Shown: positions 27,799-37,963, counted from the first letter of the stretch. The stretch is DNA of 64,000 bases from Rhizobium sp. ZPR4 (GCF_040215725.1 NZ_CP157967.1:3652501-3716500), one strand, 5' to 3'. Numbers and translations are program-made. The notes: a model not told the origin generated them from the sequence alone.

Positions 27799-29280
27799 CT
27801 ATAGATTGCCGATGCAAAGATACTTCATTTCCAGATAGTCGTCGGCGCCGTGGCGCGAGCCTTCGCGGCCGAGGCCGGATTGCTTGATGCCGCCGAAGGG
27901 AGCCGTTTCCGACGACATCAATCCGGTATTGATGCCGACCATGCCGTATTCCAGCGCTTCCGCCACGCGCCAGACCTTCTTCAGGTCGCCGGCGAAGAAA
28001 TAGGCGGCGAGACCGAATTCGGTGTCGTTCGCCTGGGCGATGACATCTTCGACCGTGTCGAAGCGGAAGAGTGGCGCAACGGGGCCGAAGGTTTCCTCGC
28101 GGGCAACCTTCATGCTGCGGTCGACGCCCGTCAGGATGGTCGGCGCGAAGAATGTGCCGGCACCTTCGATGCGCTTGCCGCCAAAGGCAACGCGAGCACC
28201 CTTGGAGACGGCGTCACGAACGTGGTCTTCGGCCTTGGCGACACCCTGTTCGTCGATCAGCGGTCCGACAGTCACGCCCGGCTTGAAGCCGTCGCCGACG
28301 GAAAGTTCGCCCACCTTGGCGGCAAGCTTGGCGGCAAAGGCGTCATAGACACTCGACTGCACATAGATGCGATTGGCGCAGACGCATGTCTGGCCGGCGT
28401 TGCGGTACTTCGAAGCCATCGCCCCTTCGACGGCGGCATCGAGATCGGCGTCGTCGAAAACGATGAAAGGCGCGTTACCGCCGAGTTCGAGGCTGACCTT
28501 CTTGATCTGGTCGGCACACTGGCGCATCAAGATGCGACCGACTTCGGTCGATCCGGTGAAGCTGATCTTGCGCACCTTGGCATTGCCGCAGAGTTCGCGA
28601 CCGATCGCCGGGCCGTCTACACCGACGATGATATTGAGAACGCCGGCCGGGATGCCTGCTTCTTCCGCGAGAACGGCAAGCGCAATCGCCGTCAGCGGCG
28701 TCTGTTCGGCGGGCTTCGAAACGACGGTGCAACCGACAGCCAGCGCCGGCGCGATCTTGCGGGCGATCATCGCGGCCGGGAAATTCCAGGGCGTGATCGT
28801 GCCGACGACGCCGACCGGCTGCTTGATGACGACCATGCGCTTGTCGTTGGAGGGGGCGGGGATGGTCTCGCCGTAGATACGCTTGGCCTCTTCCGCGTAC
28901 CATTCGACATAGGAGGCGGCGTAGAGGATCTCACCTCTGGCTTCCGGCAGCGGCTTGCCCATTTCAGCGGTCAGGATCGCCGCCAGCTCATCGGCATTGG
29001 CGATCATGAGGTCGAACCATTTGCGTAAGGTTGTGGCCCGTTCCTTGGCCGGGCGGGCGGCCCAGGCGGCCTGGGCGATATGGGCGGCATCGATCGCTGC
29101 GGTCGTCTCGGCAGCTCCCATATCGGGCAGCGAGGCGAGCACTTCGCCGGTGGCGGGATTGATGACGTCGAATGTCTTCGTTGCCTCGCCGGCCGTCCAG
29201 GCGCCGTTGATATAACCGGCGGCGCGCAGGAAGCGCGAGGAGAAAGGCACATGCTTGGTCATTGCTGTTGTAAAGGACAT
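27799..29280 (-). CDS. gabD: NAD(P)-dependent succinate-semialdehyde dehydrogenase
   Basis: This 493-residue aldehyde dehydrogenase has the [19 protein letters not shown] cofactor region, the FTGSTEVGR motif, the catalytic glutamate region [13 protein letters not shown] and the catalytic cysteine [11 protein letters not shown]. The extra Cys next to it is typical of succinate-semialdehyde dehydrogenases. It oxidises succinate semialdehyde, the product of GabT, to succinate. The ATG at 29280 has GGAG eight bases upstream. It follows gabT in the same direction after about 70 bases, completing the GABA shunt. Confidence 0.93.
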   Translation of the reverse strand: MSFTTAMTKHVPFSSRFLRAAGYINGAWTAGEATKTFDVINPATGEVLASLPDMGAAETTAAIDAAHIAQAAWAARPAKERATTLRKWFDLMIANADELAAILTAEMGKPLPEARGEILYAASYVEWYAEEAKRIYGETIPAPSNDKRMVVIKQPVGVVGTITPWNFPAAMIARKIAPALAVGCTVVSKPAEQTPLTAIALAVLAEEAGIPAGVLNIIVGVDGPAIGRELCGNAKVRKISFTGSTEVGRILMRQCADQIKKVSLELGGNAPFIVFDDADLDAAVEGAMASKYRNAGQTCVCANRIYVQSSVYDAFAAKLAAKVGELSVGDGFKPGVTVGPLIDEQGVAKAEDHVRDAVSKGARVAFGGKRIEGAGTFFAPTILTGVDRSMKVAREETFGPVAPLFRFDTVEDVIAQANDTEFGLAAYFFAGDLKKVWRVAEALEYGMVGINTGLMSSETAPFGGIKQSGLGREGSRHGADDYLEMKYLCIGNL

Positions 29281-29352
29281 GCTATGCACTCCGACAGGTT
29301 TCGCCCGGCAGGCCGCGCGGGCGGATAAAAGGAACTACGTGGATCGCGTCCG

Positions 29353-30624
29353 TCAGCGCGAGGCGCTTGCCTCCAGCAGCGATGCCTCAAGAATGTCGAG
29401 TGCCTCGCTGAACACGCCGTCCTGAATGGTGAGCGGCGACAGGAAGCGGATGACATTGCCGTGGACGCCGCAGGTCAAAAGGATCAGACCCTTGTCGAGC
29501 GCGATCAGCCGCACCTTGTTGGCGAAGTCCGCACTCGGCAGCTTCGTCGTCGCGTCGTTGAATTCGACCGCATTCATGAAGCCGGGGCCGCGGATGTCGG
29601 CGATCTCGGGCACCTTGTCGCGCAGCGATTCCAGCCGCTGCTTCAGGCGCGAGCCAAGTTGATTGGCGCGGTCGCATAGGCCCTCCTCGGCGATGACGTC
29701 GAGCACGGCATGGGCAGCGGCAATGCCAAGCGGATTGCCACCATAGGTGCCGCCGAGGCCGCCGGGACCGGGGGCGTCCATGACTTCGGCGCGGCCGGTG
29801 ACGGCTGCGAGCGGGAAGCCGCCGGCAAGGCTCTTTGCCATGGTGACGAGATCTGCCGAAACCTCATGGTGATCCATCGCGAACATCTTGCCGGTGCGCG
29901 CAAAGCCCGTCTGCACCTCGTCGGCGATCAGGAGAATGCCGTGCTGGTCGCAGATCTCGCGCAGCGCTTTCATGAAGGCCGCCGGCGCGGGATAGAAGCC
30001 GCCTTCGCCTTGCACGGGTTCCAGAATGATGGCGGCGACACGCTGCGGATCGACATCGGCGGCAAACAGCTTCTTCAGCGTGGCGAGCGATTGCTCGACG
30101 CTCACGCCATGCAGCGGCACGGGGAACGGTGCATGGAAGACATCGCCCGGCATGGGGCCGAAGCCGATCTTGTAGGGCGCGACCTTGCCGGTCAGCGCCA
30201 TGCCCATGAAGGTGCGGCCGTGGAAGCCGCCGCCGAAGGCGATGATGGCGGAGCGGCCCGTAGCGGCGCGGGCGATCTTGACGGCGTTTTCGACCGCTTC
30301 CGCACCGGTCGTCACGAAGATCGTCTTCTTGGCGAAATCGCCGGGAACGATCGCGTTCAGCCGCTCGGCCAGATGGACATAATTCTCATAGGGCACGACC
30401 TGGTGGCAGGTGTGCGTGAAGCGGTCGAGCTGCTCCTTGACGGCGGCAATCACGCGGGGGTGCCGGTGGCCGGTATTCACCACGGCGATGCCGGAGGCAA
30501 AATCGATGTAGCGATTGCCTTCCTTATCCCAGATCTCGGCGTTTTCGGCGCGATCGGCATAGATCTGCGTCGTCATGCCGACGCCGCGGGAAATGGCGGC
30601 ATTCTTCCGCTCGGTCAGGGTCAT
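29353..30624 (-). CDS. gabT: 4-aminobutyrate--2-oxoglutarate aminotransferase
   Basis: This 423-residue class III PLP aminotransferase moves the amino group of GABA to 2-oxoglutarate. Motifs are the TTGAEAVENAVKIARAATGR phosphate loop, AFGGGFHGRT, the LLIADEVQTGFARTGKMFA PLP Asp region and the PLP lysine segment VTMAKSLAGGFPLAAV. Length and sequence fit GabT rather than ornithine aminotransferase. It is the first gene of a gabT-gabD unit and faces a divergent MerR-XRE-cupin regulator, with a perfect palindrome in the shared promoter region. Confidence 0.93.
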   Translation of the reverse strand: MTLTERKNAAISRGVGMTTQIYADRAENAEIWDKEGNRYIDFASGIAVVNTGHRHPRVIAAVKEQLDRFTHTCHQVVPYENYVHLAERLNAIVPGDFAKKTIFVTTGAEAVENAVKIARAATGRSAIIAFGGGFHGRTFMGMALTGKVAPYKIGFGPMPGDVFHAPFPVPLHGVSVEQSLATLKKLFAADVDPQRVAAIILEPVQGEGGFYPAPAAFMKALREICDQHGILLIADEVQTGFARTGKMFAMDHHEVSADLVTMAKSLAGGFPLAAVTGRAEVMDAPGPGGLGGTYGGNPLGIAAAHAVLDVIAEEGLCDRANQLGSRLKQRLESLRDKVPEIADIRGPGFMNAVEFNDATTKLPSADFANKVRLIALDKGLILLTCGVHGNVIRFLSPLTIQDGVFSEALDILEASLLEASASR

Positions 30625-30658
30625 TGCAGTGGCTCCCAGAAGGTCGTTTTCGAATTAT

Positions 30659-30677
30659 CTTGCAGAACTTCTGCAAG
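30659..30677. promoter_or_regulatory. Palindromic operator candidate in the gabT/regulator divergent region
   Basis: A perfect palindrome, cttgcagaacttctgcaag (9-bp arms around one base), 35 bases before the gabT start. A further copy of the half-site ctgcaag occurs at 30704-30710 in the same orientation as the right arm. The position fits binding by the regulator encoded at 30847. Confidence 0.6.
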
Positions 30678-30846
30678 TTATTTACAAAACTCCTACATTT
30701 TTCCTGCAAGATTTCAAGCGGGATTTTGTGCGGGTGACAAGAATGCGCCAACGGCTCGCCTGGAACGCCGTGCGGCTTTTAAGGCGCGCTAAGTCGCTTC
30801 ATCCATGCTAAACGGTTCCAAAAAAGGAAGATCAGGAATATTGGCA

Positions 30847-31674
30847 ATGAGCAGCATCGAGCCCGAGCGCTACCCCGTGCGCTACAAGGTGGCAGAGGCA
30901 GCACGTCTGGCTGGCGTATCGGCCTCCACCCTTCGCCTATGGGAAAGCCAGGGGCTAGTGGTCCCCTCCCGTTCCGAGACCGGACATCGCCAATACAGTG
31001 CCGAGGACGTGGCGCGGCTGAAGCGCATTTCCTGGTTCCGCGCCGAGCGCGGCCTCAATCCGGCAGCGATTCGCGAGGCGCTCGAGACGGAGGAAGGGAC
31101 TGCCGGTCTCGAAAATGGTGAGCAACTGGCTTCCTCGGATATCGGCCGCAGGCTCCGCTCGCTGCGCCATGCCGCGGGCAAGACGCTGGAGCAGGTCGCA
31201 GCCGACATGGGCGTGACGTCGTCGACGCTGTCGACCCTGGAACGCACCTCTCAAGGCGTCAGCTTCAAGACCCTCCACGATCTGGCGGATTACTACGGCA
31301 CGACGGTGTCGCGCCTGTCGGGCGAGCAGCGCGAAGATGTCCCCGCGCTCATCCGCTCTGGCGAATGGCGTGCCTGGCCGGCGACGACGCCGGGCGTCAC
31401 CGTGCAATTGCTTGCCGAAGGCAGGACGATGATGGATTGCCATCGCTTCGTTCTTGCTCCGGGTGCTGCGAGCGAGGGTGCCTATCGCCATGAGGGTGAA
31501 GAATTCATCCATGTGCTTGCCGGGCGGCTGGAGCTGGTGCTCGACAGCGATCAGTTCTTCGATCTGCTGCCCGGCGATTCCCTCTATTTCGAAAGCCGCC
31601 GCTATCACTCCTGGCGCAACCGCCATGATGGCGAGACCATATTGCTCTGGATCAATACGCCGCCGACTTTTTGA
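30847..31674 (+). CDS. Three-domain regulator: MerR HTH, XRE HTH and cupin
   Basis: This 275-residue predicted DNA-binding protein has at residues 6-75 a MerR-type winged helix (YKVAEAARLAGVSASTLRLW). Residues about 96-155 are a second, Cro/C1-type helix-turn-helix (LRHAAGKTLEQVAADMGVTSSTLSTLE). Residues about 185-275 are a cupin sensor (EGAYRHEGEEFIHVLAGRLE, GDSLYFESRRYHSWRN). The ATG at 30847 is chosen for the domain boundary and AGGA upstream; the frame is open 14 codons more. It is divergent from gabT-gabD and most simply regulates them. MerR and XRE domains in one chain are uncommon. Confidence 0.88.
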   Translation: MSSIEPERYPVRYKVAEAARLAGVSASTLRLWESQGLVVPSRSETGHRQYSAEDVARLKRISWFRAERGLNPAAIREALETEEGTAGLENGEQLASSDIGRRLRSLRHAAGKTLEQVAADMGVTSSTLSTLERTSQGVSFKTLHDLADYYGTTVSRLSGEQREDVPALIRSGEWRAWPATTPGVTVQLLAEGRTMMDCHRFVLAPGAASEGAYRHEGEEFIHVLAGRLELVLDSDQFFDLLPGDSLYFESRRYHSWRNRHDGETILLWINTPPTF

Positions 31675-31756
31675 CGGGCGCTGGTATGGTTCTCAACCCG
31701 TCTGTTCTATAGAACGGACGAAAAGCGAATTCTGAATAGAGAGCCGGGAGAATCTC

Positions 31757-32383
31757 ATGGCCGCCACCATCCGTTTTCACGAAGGCGATATTTCCACTGA
31801 GGATGCCGCCCACTACACCGGCGCCATTGCCATCGATACCGAAACCCTCGGCCTCGTTCCGCGCCGCGACCGGCTTTGCCTCGTACAGCTTTCGCCGGGT
31901 GATGGCACGGCTGACGTCATCCGCATCGCCGCCGGCCAGAAGCAGGCTCCCAATCTCGTCGCAATGCTCGCCGACCCGACGCACCAGAAGATCTTTCACT
32001 ATGGCCGGTTCGACATCGCCGTCCTGTTCCATACGTTCGGCGTCACCACCACGCCGGTCTTCTGCACCAAGATCGCGTCGCGCCTCTGCCGCACCTATAC
32101 CGACCGCCACGGCCTGAAGGACAATCTCAAGGAAATGCTCGACGTCGATATTTCCAAGGCACAGCAGTCGTCAGACTGGGCGGCGGAAACGCTTTCGTCG
32201 GCGCAGCTCGAATATGCAGCCTCCGACGTGCTCTATCTGCATGCGCTGCGCGAAAAGCTGACGCAACGCCTGCTGCGCGATGGCCGCATGGACTATGCGG
32301 ATGACTGCTTCGCCTTTCTGCCGACGCGCGCCAAGCTCGACCTTCTCGGCTGGGAAGAGGCGGATATTTTCGCGCATAGCTGA
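31757..32383 (+). CDS. rnd: Ribonuclease D family 3'-5' exonuclease
   Basis: This 208-residue protein has the DEDD exonuclease core only: IAIDTETLGL (Asp/Glu pair), KIFHYGRFDIAVL (Asp), and SSAQLEYAASDVLYLHALREKL (Tyr and Asp). It lacks the C-terminal HRDC domains of E. coli RNase D. This short form is common in alphaproteobacteria and trims 3' ends of tRNA and other stable RNAs. The ATG follows a GGGAG ribosome site. A strong terminator follows the gene. Confidence 0.9.
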   Translation: MAATIRFHEGDISTEDAAHYTGAIAIDTETLGLVPRRDRLCLVQLSPGDGTADVIRIAAGQKQAPNLVAMLADPTHQKIFHYGRFDIAVLFHTFGVTTTPVFCTKIASRLCRTYTDRHGLKDNLKEMLDVDISKAQQSSDWAAETLSSAQLEYAASDVLYLHALREKLTQRLLRDGRMDYADDCFAFLPTRAKLDLLGWEEADIFAHS

Positions 32384-32411
32384 TTGTTTCGCTCACAGGG
32401 CGAAATCCGAA

Positions 32412-32446
32412 GGCCGGTGCCGCGGAAGTGGCATCGGCCCTTTTAT
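32412..32446 (+). terminator. Rho-independent terminator after the ribonuclease D gene
   Basis: Ten-bp stem ggccggtgcc / ggcatcggcc (one G-T pair) with an 8-base loop, followed by cttttattt. Confidence 0.88.
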
Positions 32447-32621
32447 TTAGTGATCTGTTAAGGACTCGACTGCTATTTTGCGGATGATTTCCAGTTCAGC
32501 GCGTTCGCGCCTCGTCACTTCGGTCATGTGGCGCTAGGAAATGTACCGGCCGCATGAGCGGATCTGGATTGAACCTGCCCTCCCGCTTCCATCGTCGCCT
32601 TGCCAGACAAAGGAGCATGTC

Positions 32622-34304
32622 ATGTTGCTTCCCGTTGGTGCCGTGTCCGCTGTGGGTGTGTCCATTGAGAAGCCGATTGCCGCAACGGCTGAAACCTCCG
32701 GGCTTCAGACGACGGCAACGCCGCTCGCCGTTCTCTCGAGCACCGTCAATGCCAACGTCGAGGGTAAGCTGAACATGCTGCTGGTCGCGGCCCGCGAACG
32801 CATGCTCGACAGCCTGCTCTCCGCGATCGACGCCGCCAGCAAGGTGGTGAATGTTTCCCGCGAGCCGGGCGAGAGCAACACCGCCTATGCGCAGCGCGTC
32901 GCTGCCGCAATCCGCAGCCTGACGCCGCCACAGCTCGCCGCCGCGCAACAACGGCTGGATGCGCAGATGAGGACGCCGGTGCCGCTGCCGCTTCTTGCAG
33001 CAGCATTGGAGGACCCGGAGAGCCCACAGGCGGTTCAGCTGGCTCTGAGCCTTGAGCAGGCATTAACCGCTGAGCCGGACGCCGTGCTGAAGGCTGTCGT
33101 CAGCTCCTATGGACAAAACGCCGGCGAGGTAGAAACGCCAGCTGCGCAGGCACCGACATCGGCTCCGTTGCAGAAAGCGGCTGATTTGGCTGCTCTCGCG
33201 ATGGCTCTGGCGACGGCAGCGGAAGAGCCGGCCGTGCCGACGACAACAACAACAACAACAGCCCAACCCGCTCCCCAGCAGGCGCCCGCGCCGCAGCAGA
33301 CGCCGCCATCGGGCGTTCCCGCTCAATCCGCACCGTTTGCCGCAGAGGCAGCTCCAGTTCAGACGGCGACGCAAAACGTGACCGTGGCCTACCCGCAAGC
33401 CGCACCTGCTGCTGCCAGCCCGCAAATAGCGCCCGCCGCCGTCAGCATTGCGGCTTCAGCGCCCCAGCCTTCGCAGCTTGCTTCCCTGGTCGACGATCTC
33501 GCCGCGAGCGCCTTGCTGACAGCGATCGCCGCCGAAGCCGAGCTCCCGACTGAAGTGGCACTGATCAGATCGCCGCTCTCCCCGCCACCGGTGCCGCGCG
33601 ATATCCAGCAGATCGAAGCCGATATCAAACAGGGGCTTCAGGTGGTCATCAGCCCGCCCGCGATGGCAACCAATTCCGATCTTCTGCAGATCATCAGCAA
33701 TCCCTCGTCCTCGGTTGAGAAGATCATCGCGCAGGCGCTGATGGGCAATGCCGCGACAGAGGCCCCGCCGTCGCAGCCACCGAGCGTCAATGAAAATGCC
33801 AGGAGCCCGGCAACGGCAACGGCTGTTCCCGTGTCCTTGACAGAAGAGCTCGAGGCGCCATCTGCCGTGCTGTCCGGCAAGGCGCCGGTGCAGGCTCCGT
33901 CGGCAACGCCGATGGCGGTGTATGAGGCGGCCGAACAGACTGCAATATCGACGCCACTGCCGCCCGGCGTTCCCTTCGTCGTCGCGAACTATCTGCCGGC
34001 CGATACCCCGATCAAGAACGGCGACGCAAAGCTGCTCAATCGCGTTGACCCGGTCGGCGACGAAGACGGCGAGCAGGCTCAGGACGAGGAACAGTCCCCG
34101 CAGGATCAGGATAAAGACGAGGCCCATGCAGAGGATTCGTCGGTGCAGGCGGGCGAGGAAGGATTTGATGAATCGGAAGTCAGACCCGTCCCTTCGCAAG
34201 GCGACGGTTCCCGGTCGGAACTCGTTGCGCTGCCGCAGCCGCTGCGCGATCCCCTGCATGACCACGCCTTCGATTTCTATCGCCGCATGGTGGCCTGGGA
34301 ATAA
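32622..34304 (+). CDS. Large Ala/Pro-rich low-complexity protein of unknown function
   Basis: This 560-residue protein is of unknown function. The ATG at 32622 has AGGAG six bases upstream; the frame is open 27 codons earlier without one. Residues 1 to about 130 look folded and helical (KLNMLLVAARERMLDSLLSAIDAA and on). About 165-320 is a disordered Pro/Ala/Gln linker with a run of six threonines (about 208-213). A second Ala/Leu-rich block follows, and the tail (about 470-540) is strongly acidic. The C-terminus HDHAFDFYRRMVAWE looks like a conserved short motif. There is no signal peptide. The layout loosely recalls flagellar hook-length control proteins, but I cannot support that. Confidence 0.7.
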   Translation: MLLPVGAVSAVGVSIEKPIAATAETSGLQTTATPLAVLSSTVNANVEGKLNMLLVAARERMLDSLLSAIDAASKVVNVSREPGESNTAYAQRVAAAIRSLTPPQLAAAQQRLDAQMRTPVPLPLLAAALEDPESPQAVQLALSLEQALTAEPDAVLKAVVSSYGQNAGEVETPAAQAPTSAPLQKAADLAALAMALATAAEEPAVPTTTTTTTAQPAPQQAPAPQQTPPSGVPAQSAPFAAEAAPVQTATQNVTVAYPQAAPAAASPQIAPAAVSIAASAPQPSQLASLVDDLAASALLTAIAAEAELPTEVALIRSPLSPPPVPRDIQQIEADIKQGLQVVISPPAMATNSDLLQIISNPSSSVEKIIAQALMGNAATEAPPSQPPSVNENARSPATATAVPVSLTEELEAPSAVLSGKAPVQAPSATPMAVYEAAEQTAISTPLPPGVPFVVANYLPADTPIKNGDAKLLNRVDPVGDEDGEQAQDEEQSPQDQDKDEAHAEDSSVQAGEEGFDESEVRPVPSQGDGSRSELVALPQPLRDPLHDHAFDFYRRMVAWE

Positions 34305-34355
34305 GCAGATTCGAAACGCCATGGCTGGCTGGCGCAGACCCGACACTTGGACAAA

Positions 34356-34389
34356 GAAAAACCCGCCGGATCGCTCCGGCGGGTCTTTT
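34356..34389. terminator. Bidirectional terminator between the low-complexity gene and rpsA
   Basis: Perfect 10-bp stem acccgccgga / tccggcgggt with loop tcgc. An A-run precedes it and ctttt follows it, so it serves both converging genes. Confidence 0.92.
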
Positions 34390-34412
34390 GTTTGAGAGGC
34401 TTCGACCGAAGA

Positions 34413-36116
34413 TTATTCGGCGTTGCGGTTCTTCAGAGCCGCACCCAGGATGTCGCCGAGCGAAGCGCCCGAGTCGGAAGAACCGAACTGAGCAACGGCT
34501 TCCTTCTCTTCTGCGATTTCCAGAGCCTTGATGGACAGCATGATCTTGCGGTCCTTCTTGGAGAAGTTGGTGACGCGAGCGTCGACAACCTGACCAACCG
34601 AGAAACGCTCAGGGCGCTGCTCGTCACGGTCACGCGACAGATCGGCGCGGCGGATGAACGAGGTGATGTCTTCGTGGTTGACGAGCTTCACTTCGATGCC
34701 GCCGTCGTTGACTGCGATGACTTCGCAGGAAACGACTGCATTCTTGCGCAGGTCGCCGGAAGCGGCTGCTTCGCCGACTGCGTCCTTGCCAAGCTGCTTG
34801 ATGCCGAGCGAGATGCGTTCCTTCTCGACGTCAACGTCGAGAACGACAGCCTTGACGACGTCACCCTTGTTGTACTCTTCGATGACCTGTTCGCCCGGAC
34901 GGTTCCAGTCGAGGTCGGAGAGGTGAACCATGCCGTCCACATCGCCGTCGAGGCCGATGAACAGGCCGAATTCGGTCTTGTTCTTGACTTCGCCTTCGAC
35001 TTCGGTGCCAGCCGGATGGTTGCGGGCGAATGCTGCCCACGGGTTTTCCAGCGTCTGCTTCAGGCCGAGCGAGATACGACGCTTGGTCGGATCCACTTCG
35101 AGAACGACAACTTCGACTTCCTGGCTCGTGGACAGAATCTTGCCGGGGTGAACGTTCTTCTTGGTCCAGGACATTTCCGAGATGTGGATGAGGCCTTCGA
35201 TGCCCGGCTCCAGCTCGACGAACGCACCGTAGTCGGTGATGTTCGTGACGGTACCGGAAATCTTCTTGCCTTCCGGATACTTGGCCTGGATGCCATCCCA
35301 CGGATCGCTCTCGAGCTGCTTCATGCCGAGCGAGATGCGGTGGGTTTCCTGGTTGATGCGGATGATCTGTACCTTGACCTGCTGGCCGATGGACAGGATT
35401 TCCGACGGATGGTTCACACGGCGCCATGCCATGTCGGTGACGTGCAGCAGGCCGTCGATGCCGCCGAGGTCAACGAACGCACCGTAATCGGTGATGTTCT
35501 TGACGACGCCGTCAACAACCTGGCCTTCTTCGAGGTTCTGAACGATTTCAGAACGCTGCTCGGCACGGGACTCTTCCAGAACCGTACGACGCGAAACGAC
35601 GATGTTGCCGCGGCGCTTGTCCATCTTGAGGATTTCGAAGGGCTGCGGGTTGTGCATCAGCGGGGTGACGTCGCGAATCGGACGGATGTCGACCTGCGAA
35701 CGCGGCAGGAAGGCGATAGCGCCGTCGAGATCGACGGTGAAGCCACCCTTGACCTGGTTGAAGATGACGCCTTCGACGCGCTCGCCAGCTTCGAACTTGG
35801 CTTCGAGCTTGATCCAGCTTTCTTCGCGGCGAGCCTTTTCGCGCGACAGAACAGCTTCGCCAAGTGCGTTTTCGATGCGCTCGACGTAGACTTCGACTTC
35901 ATCGCCAACCTTGAGCGTGCCGTCCTTGGCGCGTGCACCGAATTCCTTCAGCGCGATACGGCCTTCGACCTTGAGGCCGACGTCGACAACAGCAACGTCC
36001 TTTTCGATGGCGGTGACGATACCCTTGGTGACATAGCCTTCAGCCAGATCGTTCTTGGCAAAGGATTCTTCGAGAAGAGCTGCGAAATCTTCGCGAGAGG
36101 GGGAAGTTACAGACAT
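34413..36116 (-). CDS. rpsA: 30S ribosomal protein S1
   Basis: This 567-residue protein helps the 30S subunit bind mRNA. Six S1 (OB-fold) repeats can be followed by their recurring signatures: VKGGFTVDLDGAIAFLPRSQ, ITDYGAFVDLGGIDGLLHVTD, ITDYGAFVELEPGIEGLIHISE, and KTEFGLFIGLDGDVDGMVHLSD among others. The ATG at 36116 has AGGAG upstream and gives MSVTSPSREDFAALLEESFA, the usual alphaproteobacterial start. It is downstream of cmk in the common cmk-rpsA order. Confidence 0.97.
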   Translation of the reverse strand: MSVTSPSREDFAALLEESFAKNDLAEGYVTKGIVTAIEKDVAVVDVGLKVEGRIALKEFGARAKDGTLKVGDEVEVYVERIENALGEAVLSREKARREESWIKLEAKFEAGERVEGVIFNQVKGGFTVDLDGAIAFLPRSQVDIRPIRDVTPLMHNPQPFEILKMDKRRGNIVVSRRTVLEESRAEQRSEIVQNLEEGQVVDGVVKNITDYGAFVDLGGIDGLLHVTDMAWRRVNHPSEILSIGQQVKVQIIRINQETHRISLGMKQLESDPWDGIQAKYPEGKKISGTVTNITDYGAFVELEPGIEGLIHISEMSWTKKNVHPGKILSTSQEVEVVVLEVDPTKRRISLGLKQTLENPWAAFARNHPAGTEVEGEVKNKTEFGLFIGLDGDVDGMVHLSDLDWNRPGEQVIEEYNKGDVVKAVVLDVDVEKERISLGIKQLGKDAVGEAAASGDLRKNAVVSCEVIAVNDGGIEVKLVNHEDITSFIRRADLSRDRDEQRPERFSVGQVVDARVTNFSKKDRKIMLSIKALEIAEEKEAVAQFGSSDSGASLGDILGAALKNRNAE

Positions 36117-36297
36117 AAAATCTCCTGGCGTGTCCCGATCATGCAATCTGGACACTGACGCGCCGGTGGTTCGCGTTAAACAGGCCTGACCCCAGTCCGC
36201 CTCCTTTTCGGGAAGCTATCCGGCGCTTGGACGGAATGTCAGGCTATTTTGAAATCGGCGGTTTCCGGCGCGGGGCGCGCGAAAGCCGCTCACATTT

Positions 36298-36930
36298 TCA
36301 GGCATTTCGGCTCAGAGCGGCGTCGATGATCGATTTTGCCGTCTGAAACGCCGCTTCTATACTCATTTCTGAGGTATCTAGCAAGTATGCGTCTTCAGCT
36401 GGTTTCAAAGGGCTATCGGTGCGGCCCATATCGCGCTCGTCGCGCCGCTTCACATCTTCGAAAATGGCGTCGTAATCGGCGCTACCGCCAGCGTCGACGA
36501 TTTCCTCGTAGCGCCGCTTCGCCCGGACTTCGGCCGAAGCCGTCACATAGAATTTCACCGGCGCTTCCGGACAGACGACGGTGCCGATATCACGGCCGTC
36601 GAGCACGGCGCCCGGCTTCTTACCGGCAAAACGCTGCTGTGCCTCGACCAACGCCCGGCGCACGGCCGGCATGACGGCGATCTTCGAGGCAGCTTCGCCG
36701 ATTTCGTGCCGGGAGAGGATAGTCCGGTCGAGCCTGGCGAGATCGACCTTGTGCGCCATCGCCTCGGCAACGGTTTCATCATCAAGCGGTAATCCGGCGT
36801 CGAGCAGGGCCTTGGCGGTGGCGCGGTAGGTGAGGCCGGTATCGAGATGATGGTAGCCATAGGCCTCGGCGATCCGACGTGCCAGAGTTCCCTTGCCGGC
36901 GGCCGCTGGTCCGTCGATGGCGATGATCAT
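36298..36930 (-). CDS. cmk: Cytidylate kinase
   Basis: This 210-residue (d)CMP kinase has the P-loop [17 protein letters not shown], a short CMP-binding insert with LDTGLTYRA, and [23 protein letters not shown] near the base-binding and catalytic arginines. The LID region is [10 protein letters not shown]. It supplies CDP for nucleotide metabolism. It lies upstream of rpsA on the same strand. In many alphaproteobacteria aroA precedes cmk; here a PaiB-type gene takes that place. Confidence 0.95.
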   Translation of the reverse strand: MIIAIDGPAAAGKGTLARRIAEAYGYHHLDTGLTYRATAKALLDAGLPLDDETVAEAMAHKVDLARLDRTILSRHEIGEAASKIAVMPAVRRALVEAQQRFAGKKPGAVLDGRDIGTVVCPEAPVKFYVTASAEVRAKRRYEEIVDAGGSADYDAIFEDVKRRDERDMGRTDSPLKPAEDAYLLDTSEMSIEAAFQTAKSIIDAALSRNA

Positions 36931-36958
36931 GTCTTCTCTGTCCCTAGCCGGTCTCTTG

Positions 36959-37594
36959 TTATTTGCTGTAGCGACGCACCAGATCGGCCATTTCCGCGGC
37001 CTCCGTACGATCGATCGTCGTAAGGCCTTCGGCGACGCCCTGGCGGTCAGCCAGCGGCCGGTTCTGGCTTACCTTCCATTTGCCGTCAATCGTCTCGATG
37101 TCGATTTCGATGCCGACGATGCCTTTCATCTGCGCTGCGATGAAGTCCGGTGGCGCATCCTCCACTGCCCACGGCTGTTGACGGTCGCTCTCGTTTTCGC
37201 CCGTCAGCGCGCCGATCTGCGCGCGCAGCCACACCGGATCCTCGATCGTCCGCGCGGCGCCGCGAACCTGCACGATCGCATAGTTCCAGGTCGGCACCAC
37301 CTTGCCGGTTTCCCGTTTCGTCGCATACCAGGAGGGCGTGATATAGGTATCGGCGCCCTGGAAGACGACGAGCACGGGTGCCCCTGCGGCGATCTCCTTC
37401 CACTGGCCATTCGCCCTAGCCACATGGGCCTGCAGCGTTCCCTTCGGCGAAAGCTCTGTATTCAGGTGGAATGGGACGGCATTGGCGATCAGCCCGCCAT
37501 CACCAGCCGTAATGAGCATTCCGAGCGGATGGGCGCGGATCAGCTGGTGCTGCGTGCTAAGATCGTCTTCGCGATGGTGTGGCGGCTGATACAT
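36959..37594 (-). CDS. PaiB-type FMN-binding protein
   Basis: This 211-residue protein of the PaiB (FMN-binding split-barrel, putative negative transcriptional regulator) family has the usual start [11 protein letters not shown] at the ATG at 37594; the frame extends 20 codons upstream without conserved features. Other family marks are [36 protein letters not shown] and [20 protein letters not shown]. Relatives are tied to sporulation-protease repression in Bacillus and to flavin-dependent chemistry elsewhere; the role here is unknown. It ends 28 bases before cmk. Confidence 0.9.
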   Translation of the reverse strand: MYQPPHHREDDLSTQHQLIRAHPLGMLITAGDGGLIANAVPFHLNTELSPKGTLQAHVARANGQWKEIAAGAPVLVVFQGADTYITPSWYATKRETGKVVPTWNYAIVQVRGAARTIEDPVWLRAQIGALTGENESDRQQPWAVEDAPPDFIAAQMKGIVGIEIDIETIDGKWKVSQNRPLADRQGVAEGLTTIDRTEAAEMADLVRRYSK

Positions 37595-37963
37595 GGCTTC
37601 GATCCGTTTGCTGCGCCATTCCCAGGAAACCCTGCCAGGAACCATGTACGACAAGGCTTCGAATGGCCAATGGCGCGGTCTATCAGTCTCTGGTTTCGAT
37701 CGTCGCGCTCAATCTTGTCATCATAGCAAAAAAACGCGAAAGCATCGTGGCGATACCTTTGAATCAGATGTGCCCCGCTTCGCATCGGCTCGTTTGACAA
37801 AGGCCCGCCGGGCAATGCACGAAAAGCGCGTGCAAAGCGGCATGAACTTTAGCTTTGACAGAAACGGCCGCAACGATTAAGGGGACCGGCTGATATTTCC
37901 CTTAAAACGCCGGCTTCCCCGGCATTGCCGAATTTTCATTCGGCCATTCATGAGGCTTTGACA

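Noticed and set aside
34347..36158. A 603-codon plus-strand open frame opposite rpsA
   Set aside because: It mirrors rpsA codon bias and repeats; no ribosome site or family features.
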